Assembly (NCBI GenBank): GCA_015654605.1
Contig: JAATGO010000409.1
Location: forward strand, 1-7,571
DNA from: Betaproteobacteria bacterium
GTDB taxonomy: Bacteria > Pseudomonadota > Gammaproteobacteria > Burkholderiales > Burkholderiaceae
Reading direction: 5' to 3'
Length of the DNA: 7,571 bases
The notes below the pieces were generated by a model. That model saw nothing but the letters and a program-made list of their open reading frames with translations, did not search any database and was not told the DNA's origin. Of this stretch, positions 1-6,234 are shown in pieces. Each line of letters opens with the position of its first letter. Position 1 is the first letter of the stretch. Position numbers and translations under genes: made by a program.

Positions 1-126
1 AAGCAACGTAAAAAATAATATGGATCAACCTGGAAAGCTGGTTGGATGAATCCTCCACTAGGGATAGGTCAACTCACCACGCTGTCAACACACGTGATAC
101 TCCCTACTCACTAGAACGTATTGTTG

Positions 127-142
127 CCTATTCATGAATAGG
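127..142. repeat. Perfect 16-bp palindrome, with a partial copy at 2711-2726
   Basis: CCTATTCATGAATAGG reads identically on both strands. It has no loop and no T-run after it, so it looks more like a protein-binding or recombination site than a terminator. A 16-bp stretch starting inside it (131-146) recurs with one mismatch at 2711-2726. The function is unknown. Confidence 0.6.
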
Positions 143-438
143 TATGGGTGCTAAAAAAACCTCTATGCTGTAGATAACGCAGATCGCGTCAGCTTAGAAA
201 AGGAAGGCTTTTCTTTTGAAGGATATGTATGAGAAAAAGAAAACAGGAAACTGTAGTAATACATCTGTATTATCTCTAGCCTCGTTTTTTTGACAATGGC
301 CATGGAACCAAGGCGTCTTCGTGTAAGTAATCTTCGTGCGAGATCTCTTTGGACGTAGTAATCTCTATGTGACACTTCTCTGATCGTCATTCCATCTCTC
401 ATTTATTGGCAAAAGGCAATGATTAGAGTGTATTTTGG

Positions 439-452
439 CAATACGTTCCATC
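439..452 (+). repeat. Short direct repeat, copy 1 (CAATRCGTTCCATC)
   Basis: This 14-bp stretch matches 676-689 at 13 of 14 positions in the same orientation, 237 bp apart. The two copies flank a gene-poor stretch. It may be chance, or the remnant of a duplication or of a small inserted element. Confidence 0.35.
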
Positions 453-675
453 CAAATGGACATCATGCAAAGAAATTCAATCAAAAATAAAATAATTCAA
501 TCTTCACGAGAAATTTTTCATAAAATAATGGAATGTGGTACTGCATTTTTCTGCAGAATTCTTCTGCATGATTGCTTATGTAGATTTGTGCAAACTGACT
601 CACACGCCTTTCCAGCATACGTCAACGACAATCTCTTTGGTATATTCTTACACCACCTGACACCACATTTTCCAT

Positions 676-689
676 CAATGCGTTCCATC
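676..689 (+). repeat. Short direct repeat, copy 2 (CAATRCGTTCCATC)
   Basis: This is the partner of the copy at 439-452, with a single difference (G for A at the fifth base). A further TCCATC occurs just to its left at 671-676. No function is assigned. Confidence 0.35.
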
Positions 690-716
690 AAAAATGCATA
701 AAATATCTTGAATGCG

Positions 717-2525
717 CTAGTATTGATAAGTCAAACTAAAACCTACCGCAGGTGCTGCCGTTGCAAATTGTTCGGGCTTATGCAATGCCCAACTAGAAAA
801 CATATCGTACCGCAATCCCTTGTAAGCACCTCTTAGTCCAAGCGTAGTACCAACCAATTTATCTCCTACCAAATACTGCACATTATAGCCATACACCTTA
901 CCGATATCGATGCCGGCATACACTGACTGTGCCGCATCAAAGATGGGGAAATTCAGTTCATTACGCAGATAGAAACCACTTTCTCCTGCTAGCGTTAATT
1001 CACCATCAAAACCACGCACGGTATAGCGCCCTCCTATGGTGAACTGGTCTGTCAAGTAGAGTGGCGAACGCGTATGCTGAGCACGTAAAGTGGAGAGGTA
1101 AGTCACTGACTTGCCAACTACCTGGAATGGCATCACGAAAGTGGCATCAAGACTCTGTAATGAATACATATAAGTTGGGTAATCCGGCGTGCGCCCTGGG
1201 GGATTGTCTTTCGCGCCTAGCAATGCGCTTCCCCAACGATTTGCAAATGTCATATCCAACTGTGCCGCGCCAAAATAATGCGTATGTATCCAACCAAGCT
1301 CAAAAAAAGTTGTGTTCCGTTTTTGCACTTGAATTTCGGTATCGTCAATATACGCATTATTCCAACGTTTGCCGACACGAAATTGCCATCTGTTTTTTTG
1401 TGTCTGACTACGCTGAAATAACTGGCTGACTGTCAACTCTATATTTTTAGATTTGCCACTGGAAATAAAATCCTGATTATTCCCTGCAATTTTTTGATGA
1501 TATGTGTATTGACTAGCAGCGACAGAATAATTCCAGTACCCAAATGGTATCGCGTAATACACATTACGCCCCTCTGTGCCGCGCTGTTTTCCTCGACGAT
1601 CTGCATCTGTATTCATGCCAATGTTGAACATATCAGAAAGACCAAGAGGATTATCCATGGAAAGCCTTCCTCCTAACTGTAATTTCCCCGTTCCTTTTGC
1701 TCCGCTATCATCAAAAGTGGCAACCAATTTCCATGGTTTTCTGCGTGTCACGTTGAGAATAATGTCACTTTCTCCTGGTGCATCGGAAGGAATGATCTGC
1801 ATATCGACATCTTGACTAGGCACCCGCTTCATTTGCTCAAGTCCCTGCTCCAGGTCGCGCAATGTGAGTAACCGACCACCACCAGTTGGGAAGGCATTAC
1901 GAGGTGTCCCATACAAAGAAGCATCGGCAAAACGAATGCTGCGGATAACTCCAGGCACGAGTGATAAGGTTAAAGTCCCACTGGACAAGTCCTGTTCTGG
2001 AACGCCAACACGAACCGTACTGTAACCTCTTTGCAGTATTAAACCAGTCAATCCCCTAACAATGATATTAACACCCTGCGATCCAATACAACGACCAGCG
2101 TACTGTTGCACATAATCCTGCGCAAAATGAAATGGGTCCAAAGGTAATGCACTTGCGCCGGCTAACTGTAACGCAGGCGGCAACTGGCTGGGAACCTGTA
2201 ACACCAACAGTTGAATCGTGAAACAGGGAGACTCAGTAGGTAATGTCGATGCAGTAAACGTCTCTTTTTTTTCCTCAGCAGCATCACTTTCCAAATTCAC
2301 CCTAGGAGCTTGCAACTGTTGCTGACGCTCCCATGCCTCAGCTTGTGAACGACGACGTTGTTCTTCGCTGGCAGGCGTCTGGAAAGCAGTAACAGGGGAA
2401 ATGGTTTGACTATGTATTTGCGTGGAAATACCGGACAACAGAAGTACAGTACCGATACTCTGGATAGCAACTACACCGCTTAATAATCTTCGCTCATCAT
2501 TTCTACAGCGCTTTCGTCTCATCAA
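717..2525 (-). CDS. ShlB/FhaC/HecB-family two-partner secretion transporter (TpsB)
   Basis: An outer-membrane beta-barrel of the Omp85/TpsB superfamily, 602 residues; the family moves one large exported protein (TpsA: a hemolysin, adhesin or CdiA-type toxin) across the outer membrane. After a basic N-terminus (1-14), a hydrophobic export segment (about 15-35) is followed by a polar linker rich in Gln, Arg and Glu (about 52-90). POTRA1 spans about 100-190, with Cys101 and Cys146 possibly paired. POTRA2 spans about 191-265 and contains the family-typical run LRDLEQGLEQMKRVPSQ (222-238). The barrel follows, with the hallmark loop-6 motif VRGF at 503-506, ending in aromatic residues (YQY). Length is near the family norm of 550-600. 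The ATG at 2525 follows a weak GAGAAG; a second ATG lies one codon in. A clear promoter precedes it (2564-2572). No TpsA is visible on either side in this window, so the substrate is unknown; a CdiB role is possible but unproven. Confidence 0.93.
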   Translation of the reverse strand: MMRRKRCRNDERRLLSGVVAIQSIGTVLLLSGISTQIHSQTISPVTAFQTPASEEQRRRSQAEAWERQQQLQAPRVNLESDAAEEKKETFTASTLPTESPCFTIQLLVLQVPSQLPPALQLAGASALPLDPFHFAQDYVQQYAGRCIGSQGVNIIVRGLTGLILQRGYSTVRVGVPEQDLSSGTLTLSLVPGVIRSIRFADASLYGTPRNAFPTGGGRLLTLRDLEQGLEQMKRVPSQDVDMQIIPSDAPGESDIILNVTRRKPWKLVATFDDSGAKGTGKLQLGGRLSMDNPLGLSDMFNIGMNTDADRRGKQRGTEGRNVYYAIPFGYWNYSVAASQYTYHQKIAGNNQDFISSGKSKNIELTVSQLFQRSQTQKNRWQFRVGKRWNNAYIDDTEIQVQKRNTTFFELGWIHTHYFGAAQLDMTFANRWGSALLGAKDNPPGRTPDYPTYMYSLQSLDATFVMPFQVVGKSVTYLSTLRAQHTRSPLYLTDQFTIGGRYTVRGFDGELTLAGESGFYLRNELNFPIFDAAQSVYAGIDIGKVYGYNVQYLVGDKLVGTTLGLRGAYKGLRYDMFSSWALHKPEQFATAAPAVGFSLTYQY

Positions 2526-2563
2526 GTTTCTTCTCGTAATTTCTTTTAAGCAACATTGATTGC

Positions 2564-2572
2564 ATTATAGCA
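2564..2572 (-). promoter_or_regulatory. Extended -10 promoter for the TpsB gene
   Basis: On the minus strand the sequence reads TGCTATAAT, a consensus -10 hexamer with the TG extension. No good -35 hexamer sits 16-18 bp upstream, as is common for extended -10 promoters. Initiation near 2557 would leave a leader of roughly 30 nt before the ATG at 2525. The TpsB gene can therefore be transcribed independently of the reductase gene upstream of it. Confidence 0.6.
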
Positions 2573-2628
2573 ATGCCAACCGAGAAATATGAGACGTACA
2601 GAAAACTATAGTGAAGTAAATATGATGT

Positions 2629-2644
2629 TTAGAAAATCTTCTAA
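2629..2644. repeat. AT-rich inverted repeat upstream of the TpsB promoter
   Basis: TTAGAA and TTCTAA form a perfect 6-bp dyad around a 4-base centre. It lies between the end of the reductase gene (2741) and the TpsB -10 element, about 60 bp upstream of the latter. The stem is too AT-rich to be a convincing terminator; an operator is possible. The rest of the 215-bp gap (2526-2740) holds no gene that I can see. Confidence 0.3.
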
Positions 2645-2710
2645 GCTATTTTCAAAGTAACCACAATCCAAGCAGCGTTAGGCGCAATGCAGTGTAGTAA
2701 TCGAACACAT

Positions 2711-2726
2711 TTCATGAATAGGCATG
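2711..2726. repeat. Copy of the TTCATGAATAGG repeat
   Basis: TTCATGAATAGGCATG matches 131-146 with one difference (C for T), in the same orientation. The similarity continues loosely a few bases further right (GRG, then TGC). Together the two copies bracket the TpsB gene and its flanks, about 2.6 kb. This copy lies 15 bp past the stop codon of the reductase gene. Confidence 0.45.
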
Positions 2727-2740
2727 AGATGCACTCTACG

Positions 2741-3676
2741 TTAATCCTGTAAAAATTGTCGTGCTACACGTGCTGCAGCCAAATCCCAGGCAGCCTGGCC
2801 GACAGTTTTAAAGACGGGTAAAGGTGAGTGCAACGAAACCGCACCAGCTACCTGTCCACTTAAGATATCGTTAATACTATGCACCTGGTTCCAATCAACC
2901 CCAGCTTGAATAAGATCACCTGCCTCATGATGTGCTCCCGGCAAATCATCTACCACGATGATACGCTCACGTAAAAGTGCAGCGGGAAACTCCACCATAT
3001 CAGGTTTGAATGCTCCCACACCAATAGCTAATGTGTCCGTAGCAATGCGTTCTGGGATCACAGCAACGCGAGAAGTCGTCAATGCAATGATGACATCAGT
3101 ATGTGGTAAGTCCGACTGGATTGCCTCCATCGCTAATGGACTAGCGACTACGTGAGGAAAACGTGAACTGAGTTCATTGCAAAATATCTGCGTTCTTCTC
3201 AAGTCACGCGCCGCAACCCAGAATTGGGTCACACCAAAAAATTCTGCCAAGGCATCCGCATGAGCAGCGGCCTGAACACCTGCACCAATCAATAATACGG
3301 AAGAGGGCTTGATCGGTGCCAACGTTTGTATCCCCAGCAATGTCATTGCTGCTGTGCGACGTGCCGTGGTCGTAGGGCCATCTAGCAATGCCAATCGCCG
3401 TCCGCTCCCCACTTCGAAGACAAGCACCTCACCTTGAATTACTGGCAAACCGTGTTGCATATTATCAGGATGAATGGTGATCAACTTGGTAACACCCAGA
3501 TCATGGCCAACTGCTGGCATGCAAAGTAAAACGTTCGAAGCATCAATCGGTACTACCATACGTTCAGGGGATTGAATCCTGCCTTCAGAAAAATCATGTA
3601 CTGCCTGCGCCAATGCTGGGACAAGTTGTGAATAGGGCATAGCGTGAGCAGTCCGCACTGCATCAAGGATATGCAT
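2741..3676 (-). CDS. lhpI: Delta1-pyrroline-2-carboxylate reductase (ornithine cyclodeaminase/mu-crystallin family)
   Basis: A cytoplasmic NAD(P)H-dependent imine reductase, 311 residues, the normal length for the family. It most likely reduces Delta1-pyrroline-2-carboxylate to L-proline; relatives also accept Delta1-piperideine-2-carboxylate. The dinucleotide-binding Rossmann motif GAGVQA is at 131-136, preceded by the hydrophobic strand SVLLI. Other family features are Lys64 in GVTKLITIHPDN, the GPTTTARRTAA stretch (100-110), GAFKPDMVEF with Asp226 as the candidate acidic active-site residue, HEAGDL (250-255), and the C-terminal TVGQAAWDLAAA. By family it could also be labelled ornithine cyclodeaminase or alanine dehydrogenase. 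The neighbour decides: only 3 bp separate its ATG from the stop of the dehydratase gene, whose product is this enzyme's substrate. An AAGG lies just before the start, overlapping the end of the upstream gene. The pair looks co-transcribed and translationally coupled. Confidence 0.85.
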   Translation of the reverse strand: MHILDAVRTAHAMPYSQLVPALAQAVHDFSEGRIQSPERMVVPIDASNVLLCMPAVGHDLGVTKLITIHPDNMQHGLPVIQGEVLVFEVGSGRRLALLDGPTTTARRTAAMTLLGIQTLAPIKPSSVLLIGAGVQAAAHADALAEFFGVTQFWVAARDLRRTQIFCNELSSRFPHVVASPLAMEAIQSDLPHTDVIIALTTSRVAVIPERIATDTLAIGVGAFKPDMVEFPAALLRERIIVVDDLPGAHHEAGDLIQAGVDWNQVHSINDILSGQVAGAVSLHSPLPVFKTVGQAAWDLAAARVARQFLQD

Positions 3677-3679
3677 GAT

Positions 3680-4690
3680 TTACCTTAAAAAGAACCCCTG
3701 AGGAAATGGATCGGTGGCTTCTAATACCCATTGGTTGGTACTCATCATATGTGCAGTGCCGGTAACTTCTGTCACTGCAGCATCAAAATTACCGACACGC
3801 GTGGTATCAATCACTTTCACGCTAAAATTGCTACCGACGATACTGCCATTCGAGTACTGCTGATGCAAGGCCAGCTTGCCACGTAAAAATAACTGTGCAG
3901 CACGTCCTGAGGTTCCCGTTCCTGTCGGCGAACGATCCACTTCACGATCTGCAAAAATACAGACATTTGACTGATCTGCCCCAGGAAAATTGGCAGCACT
4001 ATCAATGATAGTACCGTATAAGCTGTTCAAAGCAGGTACCAGTGGATGTGCAATATCGACTAATGCCTTGACAGCCGCCTTAGTCTCTGCACCCAACTGT
4101 ATCAATTGACGCACCAGATCAGGTTTCACGCTCAAGCCGACTTGGTCTGCATTCATGTAGTAATAAAATGCACCACCGAAAACAATATCTCCAGTCACTT
4201 TACCAAAGCTGGGAGTCTCGACAATGAGATCACGTTGATAAATAAATGCGGGAACATTTTTAAACGTCACACTTCCGGCTCTATTCCCATCCCATTCCAC
4301 TCTGGCTTCAATCAGTCCAGCTGGTGTATCAAATGCAATAGGTGTCACTGGTGAAATAGGTTCGACATACCCCATCTCAAGCAATATCTTTCCCAAGGCA
4401 ATAATGCCATGGCCACACATGTCGCTATAACCTTCGTTATGAATGAAGATGACGCCAAAGTCTGCTTGTTGGCTAACAGGAGGAAAAAGGTAGGCACCAT
4501 ACATATCGGCATGCCCACGCGGTTCGTTCATCAGAAATTGTCGCAAATCATCGCGATGCACCATGAGCCAGGCTCGCTTTTCCAGTATGGTGTCGCCAGG
4601 AACAGGGGGCAAGCCGGAAACAAGAAGACGTAATGGCTCACCACCAGTATGCGCATCAATCGTCTGCACCACCCGACTATAACTTAACAT
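3680..4690 (-). CDS. trans-3-hydroxy-L-proline dehydratase (proline racemase superfamily)
   Basis: A cytoplasmic enzyme of 336 residues, full length, that dehydrates trans-3-hydroxy-L-proline to Delta1-pyrroline-2-carboxylate (EC 4.2.1.77). The proline racemase fold shows in DAHTGGEPLR (12-21), NEGYSDMCGHG (85-95) and DRSPTGTGTSGRAA (252-265). The first catalytic residue, Cys92, is present. The second, Cys in proline racemase and 4-hydroxyproline epimerase, is Thr256 here (codon ACA, minus strand of 3923-3925). A Cys/Thr pair is the known mark of trans-3-hydroxyproline dehydratases, since loss of the second base blocks racemisation. The corresponding Azospirillum gene is called lhpH. The ATG at 4690 follows a good GAGGGA (4696-4701) with a 5-base gap. 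The gene directly downstream encodes the reductase for its product. It probably has its own start signals in 4691-4805, because a terminator separates it from the binding-protein gene, but no strong promoter is apparent there. Confidence 0.88.
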   Translation of the reverse strand: MLSYSRVVQTIDAHTGGEPLRLLVSGLPPVPGDTILEKRAWLMVHRDDLRQFLMNEPRGHADMYGAYLFPPVSQQADFGVIFIHNEGYSDMCGHGIIALGKILLEMGYVEPISPVTPIAFDTPAGLIEARVEWDGNRAGSVTFKNVPAFIYQRDLIVETPSFGKVTGDIVFGGAFYYYMNADQVGLSVKPDLVRQLIQLGAETKAAVKALVDIAHPLVPALNSLYGTIIDSAANFPGADQSNVCIFADREVDRSPTGTGTSGRAAQLFLRGKLALHQQYSNGSIVGSNFSVKVIDTTRVGNFDAAVTEVTGTAHMMSTNQWVLEATDPFPQGFFLR

Positions 4691-4695
4691 TAGTA

Positions 4696-4701
4696 TCCCT
4701 C
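4696..4701 (-). promoter_or_regulatory. Ribosome binding site of the dehydratase gene
   Basis: On the minus strand GAGGGA lies 5 bases before the ATG at 4690. It supports this start over later in-frame Met codons such as Met43, because the conserved DAHTGGEP motif begins at residue 12. Confidence 0.65.
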
Positions 4702-4805
4702 GCTACAAAATGCATATCCCATGGGGTGGGGACGTCACTCCTTCCCTGCTCCCTGCCTCTTATCGCCCCGCTATCTGATGTCGATCTTACTGCATAAAAC
4801 ACAAT

Positions 4806-4835
4806 AGAAGGGGCATCTCGACAATGCCACCTTCT
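4806..4835 (-). terminator. Rho-independent terminator after the binding-protein gene
   Basis: On the minus strand, AGAAGG-T-GGCAT pairs with ATGCCCCTTCT, giving 11 base pairs with one bulged T and a 7-base loop (4817-4823). The downstream tail ATTGTGTTTTAT is T-rich but interrupted. It starts 21 bases past the stop of the binding-protein gene and probably ends or attenuates that transcript before the dehydratase gene, so the level of the enzymes may differ from that of the binding protein. Confidence 0.65.
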
Positions 4836-4856
4836 TTCGCAAACCCAATCAATAAA

Positions 4857-5984
4857 TCAATAATTGGTCAACGGCACCGGCAATCCATTTTTAAACCGGA
4901 ATACCGTCACTGGTGATTGCTTCAAATCATGCTGCGCATCAAATTCATATTCTCCAGCAATGCCTGTGTAGCTGATCTTCGCCAACACTGGTCCATATAC
5001 TTTAGGCTCCACCGAATCCGCCTGTTTCATCGCCTGTGCAATCAACATCATGCCATCATAAAAAGAGGCCGCATACACTTCTGGTGGACGATTAAATTTC
5101 TTCGCATAATCAACGGCAAATGTTTTACCTTCTGCCTGTTTATCGAGCATAGTGCCCCCTTGTGTGCAATACACTGAATCTCCAATGGAGTCACCGCCCA
5201 AGCGTCCCATCTCAGGAGAACAAATACCATCACCACCCAACAATAATGCTTGAATACCCAACTGTTTCATTTGGCGTTTGATGGGGCCCCCCTGTGGTGC
5301 ATAACCACCAATGAAAATCGCATCTGGCTGCTTGCCCTTGATGGAAGTAAGAATCGCGCTAAAGTCTGTTGCCTTGTCGTTCGTGTAATCTCTACCAACA
5401 ATGGTGATGCCATTCGCTTTTGCCACCTTGGTAAATTCATCCGCCAGCCCTTGACCATATGCCGTACGATCGTCGATCACTGCCACCTTTTTCAGCTTCA
5501 ATTCCTTGGCCGCATACAATGCCATCTTTCCGCCCAGCTGACTATCACTGGCAGCAACGCGATACAGATTTACAAAACCCTGCTGTGTAATTTTAGGATT
5601 GGAAGCCACAGTGGCAGTAATAATGCCGGCATCGTTATAGATGCGTGATGCTGGAATTGTCACACCCGAGTTATACGGTCCGATAATTGCCTTGATACCT
5701 TGATCCACTAGTTTCTGTGCAACACCCACACCCGAGCGAGGATCACCCTGGTCATCTTCAGAAAGCAATGAAAATTGGATTTTTTTTCCACCAATTATCA
5801 TCGGTTTGGCATTCAACCGCTCAATGGCTAACTGCACGCCACCCTGGTTATCCTGTCCAGCAGAAGCCTGAGGCCCCGTAAGGGGGCTACTGAAACCAAT
5901 TTTTACTGTTTGTACTTCTTGTGCCAACAGTATTGTTGGCACCATCAATAATGAAGCTGCAATGATAGGTAGACGCTTATACAT
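4857..5984 (-). CDS. Branched-chain amino-acid type ABC transporter substrate-binding protein (LivJ/LivK family)
   Basis: A periplasmic binding protein of 375 residues, type 1 periplasmic-binding fold. The signal peptide is clear: basic MYKR, a hydrophobic core IIAASLLMVPTILLA, and likely cleavage after Ala21 (LLA-QEV). The mature protein opens with VKIGFSSPLTGPQASAG (27-43), the usual family start, then DNQGGVQLAIERLNAK (45-60). VAVIDDRTAYGQGLADEF (167-184) and SFYDGMMLIAQAM (307-319) are also family-typical. Cys255 and Cys273 could form the disulfide common in this group. The ATG at 5984 has a strong GAGAGGA (5991-5997). No permease (LivH/LivM) or ATPase (LivG/LivF) gene is in the window, so it would have to borrow a membrane complex encoded elsewhere. 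The ligand is not readable from the sequence. Its place beside hydroxyproline enzymes and opposite an Lrp-type gene makes a proline-like amino acid plausible, but leucine, isoleucine, valine or another amino acid remains equally possible. Confidence 0.92.
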   Translation of the reverse strand: MYKRLPIIAASLLMVPTILLAQEVQTVKIGFSSPLTGPQASAGQDNQGGVQLAIERLNAKPMIIGGKKIQFSLLSEDDQGDPRSGVGVAQKLVDQGIKAIIGPYNSGVTIPASRIYNDAGIITATVASNPKITQQGFVNLYRVAASDSQLGGKMALYAAKELKLKKVAVIDDRTAYGQGLADEFTKVAKANGITIVGRDYTNDKATDFSAILTSIKGKQPDAIFIGGYAPQGGPIKRQMKQLGIQALLLGGDGICSPEMGRLGGDSIGDSVYCTQGGTMLDKQAEGKTFAVDYAKKFNRPPEVYAASFYDGMMLIAQAMKQADSVEPKVYGPVLAKISYTGIAGEYEFDAQHDLKQSPVTVFRFKNGLPVPLTNY

Positions 5985-5990
5985 CTTATT

Positions 5991-5997
5991 TCCTCTC
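5991..5997 (-). promoter_or_regulatory. Ribosome binding site of the binding-protein gene
   Basis: GAGAGGA on the minus strand sits 6 bases before the ATG at 5984. It fixes the start directly ahead of the signal peptide. Confidence 0.7.
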
Positions 5998-6002
5998 TCG
6001 AT

Positions 6003-6026
6003 TGAACATCAAGGTTCATTAATGAA
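6003..6026. promoter_or_regulatory. Overlapping dyads in the binding-protein leader or promoter
   Basis: TGAAC (6003-6007) pairs with GTTCA (6014-6018), and TTCATTAATGAA (6015-6026) is a perfect 12-bp palindrome sharing the TTCA. Because the two share bases, they could form alternative structures in RNA or two adjoining half-sites for a dimeric regulator. They lie just upstream of the ribosome binding site of the binding-protein gene. The role is inferred. Confidence 0.4.
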
Positions 6027-6028
6027 AT

Positions 6029-6048
6029 ACCGTTACAATTGCAACGGT
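6029..6048. promoter_or_regulatory. 20-bp near-perfect palindrome, candidate operator
   Basis: ACCGTTACAATTGCAACGGT matches its own reverse complement except at one symmetric pair (A35/C42 in local numbering). The centre AATT is AT-rich and the arms ACCGTT/AACGGT are GC-bearing, which is typical of a site for a dimeric regulator. It is 45 bp upstream of the binding-protein ATG. I could not fit a strong sigma70 promoter here; a weak TTGCAA overlaps the palindrome on the minus strand. The divergent Lrp-type protein is the obvious candidate binder, although the arms do not resemble the Escherichia coli Lrp consensus. Confidence 0.5.
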
Positions 6049-6108
6049 CGAATTTTCATGTCTCCATGGCCTCATTGAAACGCCCCTAGCGCCCTTCGCT
6101 CAAAGAAC

Positions 6109-6125
6109 AGTATGCATGACATACT
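6109..6125. promoter_or_regulatory. Inverted repeat in the middle of the divergent region
   Basis: AGTATG and CATACT are perfect 6-bp arms around a 5-base centre. It sits roughly midway between the binding-protein gene and the lrp-like gene. It is one of several dyads in this 250-bp region, which fits a multi-site regulator, but a 6-bp dyad can occur by chance. Confidence 0.3.
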
Positions 6126-6179
6126 TGGCTGCTATGATTCTATTTTCTCTTGGATGATATTAGCGACGATAATTTCCCT

Positions 6180-6185
6180 TATAAT
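6180..6185 (+). promoter_or_regulatory. -10 element of the lrp-like gene
   Basis: A consensus TATAAT. The matching -35 position (around 6157-6162) is poor (ATATTA), so activity may depend on an activator or be low. Initiation near 6192 would give a leader of about 43 nt before the GTG start. The AT-rich sequence between this element and the gene is typical of Lrp-family autoregulated promoters, but that link is inference. Confidence 0.5.
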
Positions 6186-6234
6186 CTGAATTAAATTTCG
6201 TTAATAATGCTTTATTCAAATAAAATTTAGAATC

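Larger units (their letters stand above)
1..716. other. Long stretch without a convincing gene, downstream of the TpsB gene
   Basis: I see no recognisable gene here. Three short open frames exist but none is persuasive. Bases 163-402 (minus) could encode 79 residues rich in Arg, Tyr and Ser; an internal ATG at 388-390 has a GAGAG stretch just upstream. Bases 435-701 (plus) could encode 88 residues from a TTG without a Shine-Dalgarno sequence. Bases 518-688 (minus) could encode 56 residues with five cysteines. None shows a known motif, signal peptide or membrane segment. The stretch also holds a perfect 16-bp palindrome (127-142) and a pair of 14-bp near-identical repeats (439-452 and 676-689). 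If the TpsB gene had its exported partner directly downstream, it would start here, and it does not. The stretch may be a decayed gene region or the left flank of an insertion. Confidence 0.6.

Noticed and set aside
57..112. Possible insertion-sequence end or structured RNA at the left edge (TAGGGA at 59-64 against TCCCTA at 101-106)
   Set aside because: The arms are only 6 bp, and there is no transposase, target duplication or recognisable RNA core.
163..402. 79-residue open frame on the minus strand as a real gene
   Set aside because: It has odd Arg/Tyr/Ser-rich composition, no recognisable motif and only a marginal ribosome binding site; it is kept only as a note on the left region.
435..701. 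88-residue open frame on the plus strand as a real gene
   Set aside because: It has a TTG start without a Shine-Dalgarno sequence, no motif, and sits in repeat-bearing AT-rich DNA.
1061..1429. 122-residue open frame on the plus strand
   Set aside because: It lies wholly inside the TpsB gene on the opposite strand and has no family features; it is an antisense shadow.
2741..3676. Ornithine cyclodeaminase
   Set aside because: The family match is real but the function is unlikely: the gene is coupled to a dehydratase that makes Delta1-pyrroline-2-carboxylate, and no arginine or ornithine catabolic genes are present.
3680..4690. Proline racemase or 4-hydroxyproline 2-epimerase
   Set aside because: Both need two catalytic cysteines; the second is Thr256 here, and a pyrroline-carboxylate reductase gene follows directly.
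5250..5648. 132-residue open frame on the plus strand
   Set aside because: It is antisense to the well-supported binding-protein gene, with no domain signature.
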